Source of the DNA: Alphaproteobacteria bacterium
GTDB lineage: Bacteria > Pseudomonadota > Alphaproteobacteria > Elsterales > Elsteraceae
Length of the DNA stretch: 64,000 nt
Assembly (NCBI GenBank): GCA_004292755.1
Contig: RDXE01000030.1
Span: 28,115 to 92,114, forward strand
Direction of reading: 5' to 3'
Under the pieces are notes generated by a model that saw nothing but the letters and a program-made list of their open reading frames with translations, ran no database searches and was not told where the DNA came from. The position numbers were made by a program, and so were the translations under genes. Below, piece by piece: positions 1 through 9,530 of the stretch (position 1 is its first letter; each line of letters opens with the position of its first letter).

Positions 1-97
1 GGCCCCGCGTGCCCGCCACCGGTTTGTGGTCGCATGGGCAGCCAAGGACCTGTATATGTGTCCGTGCGTGAACACGCGCTGAGCGAGGTATCGGGCA

Positions 98-1177
98 GTG
101 TCATTTGATCGGCTGAGCGTTTTGATCGTTGAAGACAGCGCCTTCGCCCGCGGCATGCTTCAGGAAATTCTGCGGACCCTGAAGGTTGGCAAAGTCCTTA
201 CCGCTGCCGATGGTGCGGAAGCGATCAACATCCTGAAACAAGTTGGCCGCAATATGAAGTCAATGTCCGGCAACATGGCTGCTGCCAATGTGCTGGCGAT
301 TGATATGGTGCTGTGTGACTATGTCATGAGCCCAATCAACGGTGCAATGGTGTTGCGCTGGGTGCGCAATCATGAGGACAGCCCGGACCGCTTTATGCCG
401 TTTGTCATGGTGTCGGGCCTAGCAGACAGTATTAAAGTGCATGAGGCACGCGATCTCGGCACGTCAGAGTTTCTGGCGAAGCCATTTTCGGTAAAATCAG
501 TGGCCGAGCATTTGATCACTGCAATTGAAGTGCCGCGTCCGTTTATTTATTGCGCTGGGTATTTTGGTCCAGATCGACGTAGGCAGCGGCGCCCCTACAA
601 TGATCGGGAGCGGCGGGTTTCGACATCTGACGAGATTGAAACAGTCTATTCGACCACGCGAATGAAGGGCCTGAACCCCAAGGTGAAGGTGTTCCGCTTC
701 CAATTGCCGAATCGTTTGAAGGAAAAGATCGCAGGCCTGGGCGGCGGCCCGATCACCATCCCCCCAGACATCCTGGCCGAAGCCGAACAGCGCATCGAGC
801 GGATGGAGGGGGATTACGCCGATTGGGTGCGGGCGGAGGTGCAGCAACTGACCCTGCATCATCGGCGGTGCGTTGACGACGACGACATCACCCGCCGCCC
901 GGTGCACTTGGCAAAGATCAACCAGCTTGCCCACGACCTGCGCGGTCAGGGATCAACCTTCGGCTATCCGTTAATCACAGTGTTCGGTCGGTCCTTGTAT
1001 GAATGCACCGCATCGGTCACTGAGGTTTCGGACGAGCTGATTGATTTTGTCAAAGCCCACATTGATGGCATCTCTGCTGTGATCCGCGAGAAGATTCGCG
1101 GCTCGGGTGGCGAAATTGGCGATGCATTGGTGACCAGCCTGGAGCAGGCGCGCGAGAAGCTGGCACAGACGTTTTAG
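98..1177 (+). CDS. Receiver domain protein with C-terminal HPt-like domain
   Basis: 359 aa. The first ~140 residues are a CheY-like receiver: acidic patch E12 D13, phospho-acceptor D74 in LCDYVM, conserved K128 in LAKPF. A ~20-residue insertion (about residues 50-68) precedes the D74 strand. The C-terminal part contains AHDLRGQGSTFGYP with H279, which matches the histidine phosphotransfer (HPt) motif H-x-L-[KR]-G-x(5)-G. There is no output DNA-binding domain, so it is probably a relay protein rather than a transcription factor. GTG start with AGCGAGG upstream. No kinase gene is adjacent in this window; the partner may lie before base 1 or elsewhere. The receiver call is firm. The HPt call rests on one motif and helical context. 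Confidence 0.88.
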   Translation: MSFDRLSVLIVEDSAFARGMLQEILRTLKVGKVLTAADGAEAINILKQVGRNMKSMSGNMAAANVLAIDMVLCDYVMSPINGAMVLRWVRNHEDSPDRFMPFVMVSGLADSIKVHEARDLGTSEFLAKPFSVKSVAEHLITAIEVPRPFIYCAGYFGPDRRRQRRPYNDRERRVSTSDEIETVYSTTRMKGLNPKVKVFRFQLPNRLKEKIAGLGGGPITIPPDILAEAEQRIERMEGDYADWVRAEVQQLTLHHRRCVDDDDITRRPVHLAKINQLAHDLRGQGSTFGYPLITVFGRSLYECTASVTEVSDELIDFVKAHIDGISAVIREKIRGSGGEIGDALVTSLEQAREKLAQTF

Positions 1178-1195
1178 GCTGAGGTGTCGCCTTTG

Positions 1196-1219
1196 CCCCC
1201 CAGACGACCGTTCTGGGGG
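1196..1219 (+). terminator. Hairpin after the receiver-HPt gene
   Basis: Inverted repeat CCCCCCAGA / TCTGGGGG around a short loop, 19 bp after the stop codon. There is no T-run after it, so it is a weak intrinsic terminator at best. Confidence 0.4.
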
Positions 1220-1368
1220 TGGGGAAATCGTCAGCGGATCGCTGAAAGACCGATGAAACCGCCAACAAATCTGAGTATGGTCGCTCCGTCCGGTCGCCTA
1301 CTGGGAGGGGGCCGAGGAATGGGCAGGCGGGCTCACCCGCCGCCGTCACGTCACGAGGGAGAAACAGC

Positions 1369-2496
1369 ATGAAGCGTCGCAGCTTTCTGAAGACGACTGC
1401 CGCCGGTGGGGCCATTGCCGCCTCTGCGACCGGGACCGCGGTCGCGCAGGCTCCCGCCGCACCTGCAGTCAGCACGGGCCGCCTGGAATGGCGCATGGTC
1501 ACCTCCTGGCCGAAGGGCCTGCCGGGCGTCGGTACCGGCGCGGAGAAGCTGGCGCAGAATATCACTCAGATGTCGGGTGGCCGTTTGACCGTGCGCGTGT
1601 TCGCCGCGGGCGAACTGGTCCCAGCGCTGCAGTGCTTTGACGCTGTGTCGAACGGCACGGCGGAAATGGGCCATGACGCGTCCTACTACCACCTGTCGAA
1701 GTCCGAAGGTCAGGCGTTCTTCACTGCCTTCCCGTTCGGCCTGTCGGCTGGCGAGTTGACCGGCTGGGTGCACCATGGCGGCGGTCAGGCCCTGTGGGAC
1801 GAAATGAACGCGCCGTTCAACGTGAAGGCGTTCCTGGCTGGCAACACCGGCTGCCAGATGCTCGGCTGGTTCCGCCGCGAGATCAACACGGTGGACGATC
1901 TGAAGGGCCTGAAGTTCCGCACCCCGGGCAACCAGGCGAAGATCCTCACCCGCCTCGGCGCCTCGGTCGTGCAGCTTCCGGGTGGTGAAATCTTCCCGGC
2001 TCTGCAGTCCGGCGCCATCGACGGTGCGGAGTGGATTGGGCCGCTGAACGATCTGGCCCTCGGCTTCCATCAGGTTGCCAAGTTCTACTACTCGCCGGGC
2101 TATCACGAGCCGGGCGCTGGCCTGCAGCTGATGGTCAACAAGCAGCGCTATGATGCTCTGCCGGCGGATCTGAAGGCGATCGTCGCTGTGGCCGCTCAGG
2201 CGGCTCACGACGACATGTATGCCGAGTACACCGCAAAGTCCGGTGCGGCGCTGCAAACTCTCGTGCAGCAGCATGGCGTGCAGCTGCGCACGCTGCCACG
2301 TGATGTGCTGGTTGCGTGCGGTCAGCAGGCCAACAACATCCTGGTTGAGTTGATGGATGGCCGGGATGAAGTGACCAAGAAGATCATCAGTGGCTATCTG
2401 GCCTACCGCAACGCCGTGATCCCCTGGACCCGCGTTGCCGAGCAGGCCTACTTCACCTCGCGCCTGCTGCCGTTCCCGCACGGTCGCCGCGCGTAA
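1369..2496 (+). CDS. TRAP transporter substrate-binding protein (DctP/TakP-like)
   Basis: 375 aa periplasmic receptor of the DctP family. The N terminus MKRRSFLKTTAAGG is a twin-arginine signal (RRSFLK), cleaved probably after VAQA. The body matches the DctP fold, with conserved stretches GLKFRTPGNQ and GAIDGAEWIGPLNDL like those of the 2-oxo-acid receptor TakP. Arginine in the KFRTPG motif normally binds the substrate carboxylate in this family. A GAGGGAGAA ribosome site precedes the ATG. TRAP receptors normally sit beside their DctQ and DctM membrane subunits. Neither is present here, so the receptor is an orphan in this window. Substrate is inferred as an organic or 2-oxo acid. A strong terminator follows. 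Confidence 0.93.
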   Translation: MKRRSFLKTTAAGGAIAASATGTAVAQAPAAPAVSTGRLEWRMVTSWPKGLPGVGTGAEKLAQNITQMSGGRLTVRVFAAGELVPALQCFDAVSNGTAEMGHDASYYHLSKSEGQAFFTAFPFGLSAGELTGWVHHGGGQALWDEMNAPFNVKAFLAGNTGCQMLGWFRREINTVDDLKGLKFRTPGNQAKILTRLGASVVQLPGGEIFPALQSGAIDGAEWIGPLNDLALGFHQVAKFYYSPGYHEPGAGLQLMVNKQRYDALPADLKAIVAVAAQAAHDDMYAEYTAKSGAALQTLVQQHGVQLRTLPRDVLVACGQQANNILVELMDGRDEVTKKIISGYLAYRNAVIPWTRVAEQAYFTSRLLPFPHGRRA

Positions 2497-2525
2497 CGCA
2501 GCATCGGCTTACGCCGACAGACAGA

Positions 2526-2554
2526 AGGCCCGCGGCTCGCCGCGGGCCTTTTTT
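2526..2554 (+). terminator. Rho-independent terminator of the TRAP receptor gene
   Basis: Perfect 10-bp stem AGGCCCGCGG / CCGCGGGCCT with a CTCG tetraloop, followed by six T. It lies 30 bp after the stop codon and is a textbook intrinsic terminator. Confidence 0.93.
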
Positions 2555-2647
2555 CGTGGCAACAATGGGCTATTCCTTTCACCTCAAGTTTCAGGTAAGA
2601 TTCTCCTGCTAAAGCGTTGAGTATACGCAATTTGTCGGAGAGGCGCT

Positions 2648-3514
2648 ATGTCAGCCGAAGCCATCCAGGCCCCGCGCGACGCAACTCACCTGTTCTACAG
2701 CCGGGTTCGCAGCCTTGTGGTTCAGGCCGGTGCCATCAATCGCGCCCAGCTGGACGAGTTGTATCGCCGCTTCCGCCAAGCGGTTGAGCGGGGCGACCTC
2801 ACGCTGGCGCCTGCCTCATCCAGTGTCGTGTCGCGCCAAGCCGACGCTATGGCGTCCGCCCGCAGCGGCTGGGAGGGGGTGGGGCAACCAACAGCCAGCG
2901 CAACACCCGCCCGCCCGGCAGCTGCATCGCCGCCAGCTGGGGTGCGGCGCAATCATCTGCTGCGCCTGTTGACGGCCGCCTATGCGCCCATGTTCGAAGC
3001 ACCGGGCCCTGGTCAGCTGTGGGAGCCGCTGCCGCGCCGGATCGTTGGTGGCGTCCAGAATTGGCTGGAATACGCGCTTGGCCCGCAATTGCTGGCGCAC
3101 ATGAATGAGTTTGCGGGCACCATCCTGGAAGACATCGACACCGCCGATGATGTGGCGCTGTGGAAGGCCGCCACCACCCATCCCGGCTATGGCGTGCTGG
3201 TGCGCGATATCCTGGTCCGCCTTGCGTTCAAGTTTGAAGACTACGAGACCGCCCGCGGCAAGCTGTTGACCATCATGATCAACGCCCTGCGCGAGCAGAA
3301 TCGACAGTCCTGGCTGACCGATGGCCAGGGCGACCAGCTGCTGTCGGCAATCTTTCGCCCATTGAAGAGTGCGCTGAACCAGAACCGCGAGCGCATCCGC
3401 ATCGATTTCATGCTGGGGGACGGCACAGCCACGCGTCTCGCCACCATCCTCGACCGCATCGTCCCGACGCGGGAGGGTGAGATATCAGCCGTCGAGGCAA
3501 GCCGCGCGGCCTAA
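2648..3514 (+). CDS. Conserved hypothetical protein
   Basis: 288 aa, family not recognised. Residues 1-60 look like a helical domain. A low-complexity Ala/Pro/Ser linker follows (about 60-100), then a mostly helical C-terminal domain (about 100-280) with no membrane segment, signal peptide or recognisable catalytic motif. The ATG has a good GGAGAGG ribosome site at 8-bp spacing. Codon use resembles that of its neighbours. It stands alone between the TRAP terminator and the oppositely oriented M16 peptidase genes, whose end lies 5 bp beyond its stop. Function unknown; a soluble cytoplasmic protein is the most the sequence supports. Confidence 0.75.
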   Translation: MSAEAIQAPRDATHLFYSRVRSLVVQAGAINRAQLDELYRRFRQAVERGDLTLAPASSSVVSRQADAMASARSGWEGVGQPTASATPARPAAASPPAGVRRNHLLRLLTAAYAPMFEAPGPGQLWEPLPRRIVGGVQNWLEYALGPQLLAHMNEFAGTILEDIDTADDVALWKAATTHPGYGVLVRDILVRLAFKFEDYETARGKLLTIMINALREQNRQSWLTDGQGDQLLSAIFRPLKSALNQNRERIRIDFMLGDGTATRLATILDRIVPTREGEISAVEASRAA

Positions 3515-3519
3515 CCCGC

Positions 3520-4869
3520 CTAGCGCGGCAGGGGACCTGCGGTGATGCCAACAGGCCGCCCCGCGATCACCACCGACAGCTGATCCGTCGTCAGCAGCCG
3601 GGCCGCGACCCGCCGCACGTCCGCAGGTGTCACCGCTGCGATCAGGGACGTGCGCCGCTCCAGATAATCCTGACCCAACCCGTCCAGCTGCAGACCAACC
3701 AGCAGGCGGGCGATCGAGGCCGTGCTGTCCATCCGCAAGGGGAAGGAGCCAGTGAGCCAGGATTTTGCGCCCTCCACCTCCGCATCGGTGGGCCCATCGG
3801 TGGCGAGGCTGCGCCAGACACCGGTGATCAACCGAACGACCTCGGCCGCAGAGGCATTGTCAGTCTGGCTTTGGCCCATCAAGAGGTTGGCATGCTGAAA
3901 CCCGGCCAGACCAGTGGAGATACCATAGGTGAGCCCCCGCTTCTCGCGCACTTCCTCGGTCAGTCGGGAGGTAAAGCCACCACCGCCCAGGATGTAGTTG
4001 ACCACCGTCGCGGCGTACCAATCGGGATCGCTGCGCGCAATGCCTTGATGGCCAAACACCACCGTCGACTGCGGCACTTGCATGTCAATGATTCGGACAC
4101 CGGCCGGAGCGGCGACTGTAGCCGTGGTGACAGGAGGACGGGTGCCAGTGGCTGGCAGGCGCCCGAAGCTCGCCTCCAGCAGGTTGGCTAGAGCCTCCGG
4201 TGTGATGTCTCCTGCGACGCCGATGGTCATGGCATCGCGGGTGAACTGCGCGCGCGTCCACGCAAGCAGATCGTCACGGGTAACTGCTGCAATTGCTTGG
4301 GGTGTGCCACGGCTGCCACGGGCATAGGGATGGGTGCCAAAGGCATCCCGGAAGAAGGCCCGGTTGGCCATGGTGGCCGGGTCTTCCTGCTCGCGCTGTA
4401 AGCCAACCAGAACCTGACGCCGCACCCGCTCAATCGCCGCTGCGTCAAAGCGCGGTGCCACCAGGGCATCCACGGCCAGATCGACGGCTGAACCAAAGGT
4501 TTCGCTCAACGCGCGCAGCGACACGCTGGCGCTGTCGAGGGTGGAGCCAAAGCCAAGGCGCGCGGACAAATCCTCTAACGCAGAGGCATAGGCCTGGTCG
4601 TCCCGCTCGCCTGCGCCCTCGTCCAGCAGGCCGGTGGCGAGGCGGGACAGCCCCTCCCGCCCGGCAGGATCAAGCACCCCGCCGCCAGCAAAGCTAACCT
4701 CCATCGCCACCAGCGGGACGGAGGTGTCGCGGATCAGCCAAGCGACGATGCCGCTGGGGCTCACCACACGCTGGATGGTTTGCGCCTGGGCCTCAGGAAC
4801 AGTCGCAGTGATGGTGAGGGCAGGCAGCATCAAGGCTGCCGCCACGAAGGTGCGGGCGAACCGGAGCAT
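3520..4869 (-). CDS. M16 family peptidase, inactive-type partner subunit
   Basis: 449 aa with an N-terminal signal peptide (MLRFARTFVAAALMLPALTI, cut near AQAQ). It has the two-lobed M16 (pitrilysin/insulinase) architecture. At the place of the zinc motif HxxEH the sequence reads GLSRLATGLLDEG, so both zinc histidines are missing. The C-terminal lobe keeps the R/Y-type segment (EKRGLTYGIS) seen in substrate-binding partner subunits. It lies 13 bp downstream of an M16 gene with an intact motif on the same strand. Together they probably form a periplasmic heterodimer, like the mitochondrial processing peptidase pair. No proteolytic activity of its own is expected. Confidence 0.9.
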   Translation of the reverse strand: MLRFARTFVAAALMLPALTITATVPEAQAQTIQRVVSPSGIVAWLIRDTSVPLVAMEVSFAGGGVLDPAGREGLSRLATGLLDEGAGERDDQAYASALEDLSARLGFGSTLDSASVSLRALSETFGSAVDLAVDALVAPRFDAAAIERVRRQVLVGLQREQEDPATMANRAFFRDAFGTHPYARGSRGTPQAIAAVTRDDLLAWTRAQFTRDAMTIGVAGDITPEALANLLEASFGRLPATGTRPPVTTATVAAPAGVRIIDMQVPQSTVVFGHQGIARSDPDWYAATVVNYILGGGGFTSRLTEEVREKRGLTYGISTGLAGFQHANLLMGQSQTDNASAAEVVRLITGVWRSLATDGPTDAEVEGAKSWLTGSFPLRMDSTASIARLLVGLQLDGLGQDYLERRTSLIAAVTPADVRRVAARLLTTDQLSVVIAGRPVGITAGPLPR

Positions 4870-4882
4870 GTCTGTCCTCTCC

Positions 4883-6235
4883 TCACGATTGCGGCTGCGG
4901 ACGCAGAACTGAAACCACGGCGATGTCCGGTCGCAGAACAGCCCGCGCGATGGCAGAGACCTGAGCAGCCGTCACCGCCCGGATGCGGTCCGGCCAATGC
5001 TCCACGTCCTCGATGGTGCCGCCAGTGGCCAGCGCTAACCCAATCGCACGGGCACCCGTACCCAACGAGTCGCGGGCATAGATGGCCTGAGACAACAGGC
5101 GGTGCTGGGCGCGCTGGACTTCTGCCTCGCTGACCCCGTCGGCAAGAAGCCGGGCGAGTTCGGCGCGCAACGCTGCCTCCGCCCGCTCCACAGCCACCTC
5201 TTGCTTGGGGGTGAGCGAGAGCGCGAATTGCCCTTGGTCCAGTCTGGACCCGTCGTAGGACGCTGACGCACCCGTCGCCAGCTGCTGGTCCAACACCAAC
5301 GCGCGGTGCAAGCGGCTGGTGGCGCCGCCGCCGAGGATATCCTCCAGCACCTGCAACGCCTCAGAGGTGCCAGCGCCCTCGGTGCCGGGACGATCGATGG
5401 GGGTCAGCCAGCGCAATGCCAAGCTGACTTGACGCACGCGGGGATGCGCCATCTCCACCCGCGCATTGGCGAGCCGCGGCGGCTCTTGCACCCGCTGGCG
5501 GGCAGGGACCGTGCGCGCTGGGATCGGGCCATAGATACGCTCTGCCAGATCGCGCACGCCCGCTGGCGTGACAGCGCCGGAAACCACCAGCACAGCGTTG
5601 TTGGGTGCGTACCACGTGCGATAGAACGCTAGCGCATCGTCAGCTGTCAGGCTGCGGATCTCATGCTCCCAGCCAATGATGGGGATGCGATAGGGGTGGT
5701 GTTGGTAGAGGGTGGCCTGCACCTGCTCCGACAATTGTGCACCCGGTTGGCTGTCCACCCGTTGCCGACGTTCCTCCAGCACCACGCCCAGTTCGGGCCG
5801 GGCCAGCGAGTCGGTCAGGCGCAGATTGGCCATGCGGTCGGCCTCCATCCGCATGACCATCTCCAGCCGGTCGGCTGCAATGGTTTGGAAGTAGGCCGTG
5901 TAGTCAAAGCTGGTGAAGGCATTGTCCCGCCCGCCATGGCGGGCGACGGAACGGGAAAACTCCCCCGGTGCCACCTGTTCACTGCCTTTAAACATCAGAT
6001 GCTCGAGATAGTGGGCGATGCCCGACTTTCCGAGCGGTTCATCGGCTGAGCCGACCTTGTACCAGACCATGTGCTGAACCACGGGGGCCCGGCTGTTCTG
6101 GATCACCACCACCGTCAGGCCATTGGCCAGGGTGAAGCTGGTGGGGTCAAACACGCGCGCGGCTGCCGGTGCGGCTGAACCGCTGGCAACCAAGGCCGTG
6201 ACTGCGACCGCTGCTGCGCGCAGGCTCTGGTGCAT
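4883..6235 (-). CDS. M16 family zinc peptidase, catalytic subunit
   Basis: 450 aa from the ATG at 6235, chosen over an in-frame upstream start (6316) because AGAGG lies just before it and the protein then begins with a clean signal peptide (MHQSLRAAAVAVTALVASGS, cut after PAAA). Zinc site H75-Y-L-E78-H79 is intact in SGIAHYLEHLMFKG, and a downstream glutamate in LGVVLEERRQR fits the third zinc ligand. C-terminal M16 lobe present. First gene of a two-gene operon with the inactive partner 13 bp downstream. Likely a periplasmic peptidase that degrades peptides or matures exported proteins; the real substrate is not visible from sequence. Confidence 0.92.
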   Translation of the reverse strand: MHQSLRAAAVAVTALVASGSAAPAAARVFDPTSFTLANGLTVVVIQNSRAPVVQHMVWYKVGSADEPLGKSGIAHYLEHLMFKGSEQVAPGEFSRSVARHGGRDNAFTSFDYTAYFQTIAADRLEMVMRMEADRMANLRLTDSLARPELGVVLEERRQRVDSQPGAQLSEQVQATLYQHHPYRIPIIGWEHEIRSLTADDALAFYRTWYAPNNAVLVVSGAVTPAGVRDLAERIYGPIPARTVPARQRVQEPPRLANARVEMAHPRVRQVSLALRWLTPIDRPGTEGAGTSEALQVLEDILGGGATSRLHRALVLDQQLATGASASYDGSRLDQGQFALSLTPKQEVAVERAEAALRAELARLLADGVSEAEVQRAQHRLLSQAIYARDSLGTGARAIGLALATGGTIEDVEHWPDRIRAVTAAQVSAIARAVLRPDIAVVSVLRPQPQS

Positions 6236-6320
6236 TTCCGCCTCTTCGAATGACGTCATTGGATCACTATGACGGTATATAGGCGGGGCGCCAACTGCGC
6301 ACACCCCGACCCTCATCGAT

Positions 6321-9300
6321 TTAGGCGACCTCGACTGGAGACCGAGTGGTGGGGTCGGGCGCCAGCTCTTGCCCTGCGAGCGTGGCGGTGATCAGCGGCA
6401 GACTGAGGGTGATCCGCGCCCCACCCTCTGGTCCATTGTCCAAGGTCATCTCGCCTCCAACGCGGGAAATCAGGCCAAAGACGACCGACAGACCAAGACC
6501 AGTGCCCTGGCCAATGGGCTTGGTGGTGTAGAAGGGTTCCATGAGCCGCGATAACTGTGCCGGTGGAAAGCCGGGGCCGGTGTCTTGCACGGTGATCTGC
6601 ACCCGACGGTCATTTCCGTCGCCTGCAGCCCACACCCGGATATGGGCAGCACCCTTCCACTCCGTGGCGTCACCTGCATTGCTTAACAGGTTCAAGAACA
6701 CTTGGCTGATGTCTGTTGAGTCCAGCGCCACGCCACCCTCCAGCGGCGTGGTCTCTGACGTGATGGCGAACGAGCTTGGCATCAGCCGCGCGGCATAGGT
6801 GAGGGCGCCACAGATGGTGCGCTCAGCTGGGTAGAGCCGCATGGTGCCGCGACCATCGGTGAGACCGCCGCGGGGGTTGGCGCGGGCGAAATCCAGCGTC
6901 CGCCGCACGATCTCGCGTGCTTTCATGGCGCTGTCGTACATCAGGCTCAACCGTTCCGCTCGGGCGGCGTCACCCTGGGCGGCAAACAGTTCCAATTCCG
7001 TCAGGCTGAGGATCGGCTGCAGCAGATTGTTCAATTCGTGGGCCAGTCCGCCTGCCAACTGCCCAAGGGCGTTGAGCTTCTCCACCTGGGACAGGCGTTG
7101 TTCTGTGGCGCGCTGGCGGGTGACATCCTGGATCACGCCATAGATGCGGACACACACACCGTCGCGCACTTCTGGGTGGCCGATGGCGTGGACGATGCGC
7201 CGCTGACCATCGGCGCCGATCAATGCCTCTTCAAAGTCAAACGGCTCGCCCCGCTCGATCGCAGCAGTGACAGCGGCTTCCACACGGGGACGCGCCTCAG
7301 GAGCGTAGTATTTGATCGCATCGGTCAGCGGTATCATTTTCGTTGGTGCTAGGCCGTAGATGCGAAACACCTCCTCACTCCAGCGGGTGGTTTTGGTGAC
7401 CAGATCGACAGTCCAGGTGCCAACGTGCGCAAGGCGCGCGGCATCTTCCCATAACCGGCGTTGGGAGGTGAGTTCCTCTTCTCGCCGACGCTGGTCGGTG
7501 ATGTCGGTCTCAATGGCCAGAAAGCGCTCGGTCTGACCATCCGCGCCGGGCAGAGGCACCACTTCGATGCGCACCCAATAGGGGCGACCGTCGCGGGCAT
7601 AGTTCAACACGTCAACATTGCTGAATCCGCCTCCCGCCTTCAGGGAGTCGCGCATGGTTGCGATGGTGCTGGTGTCGGTGCCCTCTCCCTGCAGGAGAGT
7701 GCCGGGGTTCTGGCCCAGCACCTCCTCAAGGCGATAGCCGGACTGACGCTCAAAGCTTGGATTGGCCCAGAGGATGCGGCGCTCCCGGTCGGTGACCAGC
7801 ACCATATTGCCGGTCCGCCGTGCGATTTCCGCCAGCATCGCCATCTCGGCCTGGAGTTGGCGCTCTTTGGTGATGTCCCAGTGCATGCCGACGAAGCCGG
7901 TCAGCCGCCCGCTGGAATCGTGCAGTGGCAGCACCTCCACCTTCAGCCAATACTCGCTGCCATCGGGCCGCAGATAGCGCACTGCGGGCAGACGCACCGG
8001 ACCACCCTGGGCGAGGGCGGTGCGACCCGCCAGAATCTCCGAAGTCACATCAGCTGCTTGAAACGGGCCCTTGCCAGCGATGGTGCCCAGCACCTGGGCG
8101 CGGTCCAGCCCCGTGACCTCCACGAACGTGTCGTTCACCCATTCGATGCGCTGCCCACAATCGACCAGCAGCACGAGGTGGGAGCTTTTGCGGACCACAG
8201 TCGCCAGACGCTCGGTCTCCAAGCGGGCATGCTCCGCCTCGCGCTGGGCGGTTCGCAGCGCGGTGATGTCACGGGCAACGCCGCGATACCCGGTACAATT
8301 GCCTGCCGGATCGAACAGAGGCGCCCCTGAGATGCGGATCACCCGATCCCTGCCATCGGGTGCCTTGCCGGTCAGCACAAGGTCCACATCGCGAAAGGGG
8401 CGCTGCTGGTCTAACACCCTGGCGTGGCATGCCGCGGCGAAGGTGTTGAGCCACGCGTTCAAGTCGATGATTGCATTGGCAGATGTCGAGGGTGCCAGCC
8501 AGTCTCGCAATCGAAGGCGCGGGCGCACCAGGATACCAGTGGCGTCGGCTTCCCAGGGCTCGTCATCCGCGGCGTCGCGATAATCGCGAAAGCGCTGCTC
8601 ACTATAGGCGAGGCGCTCGATGGCGGTGACCGACCGGCGTCCAATCACACTAAAGCCCACCAGCACGGCAAACCCCAGACCGAGCGAGGCCGCGAGCGTT
8701 GGCAGGGAGTTTGTCGCCCAGATCTGCCAAACCGTGCGGGTGGGCACCAGGATTGCGATGCGGAACTGGCCGTTGGCGATGGTCTGCCACGCTAGAAACT
8801 GCCCAGCACCGCCGGTCAGCGCGTTGTCCGGCAAACGCTCGAACCCGCGTGCCGCCGACGTTGCTGTCATCGCCGTCGAGATTGCGGCCTCGGTCGTGTC
8901 ACCCCATGTCTGCAGAGAGGGGTGTCGCAGCCATACTCGTCCCTCCTTGTCCAGCAGCAGCAGTGTGCTGGTGGCGGGAAGGGTCGTACGCTCCCAATCG
9001 TGCAGCAGGCTGGCAATGCTGTGGCCAACAATGACCAGCCGCCCATCGCCGAGCGTCACGGTGAACGGTGCGAACAAGCCAGACATGCGCTCCACCGGTG
9101 GGCCAAGACCGGCCAATGGCTTCACATCTCTAGCTTGGGGCTGCGCGGTTGGGCCTGCGCCGAACAAGACCAACGGGGTACCGTCGGCAGCGACAAGGTC
9201 ACCGAAGCTGGGCGTGGTCACCAGGGCCGAGGCAAGGGCAAGCCGCTCTCGAACCCCCTGCTGTGCGGGAGCAGCTGCGGCTTCAACCACGGCCGCCACG

Positions 9301-9530
9301 TCGCGCGCATGGGCCTCCAGCCGGGTGAGGGTTTCGGCCATTGGGTCGGTCAAATGGTCGAGCGTGAGGGTGATGCTGGTGGTCAAAGTGGCGCGGGTGC
9401 TCTGCAAGCCGCGGATCGCCCACAGACCATGACCGATCAGCAACATAACCAATGCCAGGAGTTGGGCATTACGCGCGAGGCGTTTTAACTGCTGAAACGA
9501 TGCTGAGCGGGTGGGGGCGGGATCAGTCAC
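6321..9530 (-). CDS. Membrane sensor histidine kinase with multiple PAS domains
   Basis: 1069 aa from the GTG at 9530 (AAGGA 10 bp upstream). An in-frame GTG at 9608 lacks a ribosome site. Order: TM1 (about 20-40), a ~250-residue periplasmic sensor region of Cache type, TM2 (SLGLGFAVLVGFSVIG), four consecutive PAS/PAC units each ending in a D-I-T or D-V-T PAC strand, then HisKA and HATPase. The phospho-acceptor histidine is in GGLAHELNNLLQ (about H831), followed by N box FLNLLSNAGDA, G1 box DTGPGF and G2 box GTGLGL. The HELNN motif is typical of kinases with many PAS domains. No response regulator is adjacent; the single-domain regulator at 12435 and the receiver-HPt protein at 98 are possible partners. 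Ligand unknown. Confidence 0.92.
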   Translation of the reverse strand: MTDPAPTRSASFQQLKRLARNAQLLALVMLLIGHGLWAIRGLQSTRATLTTSITLTLDHLTDPMAETLTRLEAHARDVAAVVEAAAAPAQQGVRERLALASALVTTPSFGDLVAADGTPLVLFGAGPTAQPQARDVKPLAGLGPPVERMSGLFAPFTVTLGDGRLVIVGHSIASLLHDWERTTLPATSTLLLLDKEGRVWLRHPSLQTWGDTTEAAISTAMTATSAARGFERLPDNALTGGAGQFLAWQTIANGQFRIAILVPTRTVWQIWATNSLPTLAASLGLGFAVLVGFSVIGRRSVTAIERLAYSEQRFRDYRDAADDEPWEADATGILVRPRLRLRDWLAPSTSANAIIDLNAWLNTFAAACHARVLDQQRPFRDVDLVLTGKAPDGRDRVIRISGAPLFDPAGNCTGYRGVARDITALRTAQREAEHARLETERLATVVRKSSHLVLLVDCGQRIEWVNDTFVEVTGLDRAQVLGTIAGKGPFQAADVTSEILAGRTALAQGGPVRLPAVRYLRPDGSEYWLKVEVLPLHDSSGRLTGFVGMHWDITKERQLQAEMAMLAEIARRTGNMVLVTDRERRILWANPSFERQSGYRLEEVLGQNPGTLLQGEGTDTSTIATMRDSLKAGGGFSNVDVLNYARDGRPYWVRIEVVPLPGADGQTERFLAIETDITDQRRREEELTSQRRLWEDAARLAHVGTWTVDLVTKTTRWSEEVFRIYGLAPTKMIPLTDAIKYYAPEARPRVEAAVTAAIERGEPFDFEEALIGADGQRRIVHAIGHPEVRDGVCVRIYGVIQDVTRQRATEQRLSQVEKLNALGQLAGGLAHELNNLLQPILSLTELELFAAQGDAARAERLSLMYDSAMKAREIVRRTLDFARANPRGGLTDGRGTMRLYPAERTICGALTYAARLMPSSFAITSETTPLEGGVALDSTDISQVFLNLLSNAGDATEWKGAAHIRVWAAGDGNDRRVQITVQDTGPGFPPAQLSRLMEPFYTTKPIGQGTGLGLSVVFGLISRVGGEMTLDNGPEGGARITLSLPLITATLAGQELAPDPTTRSPVEVA

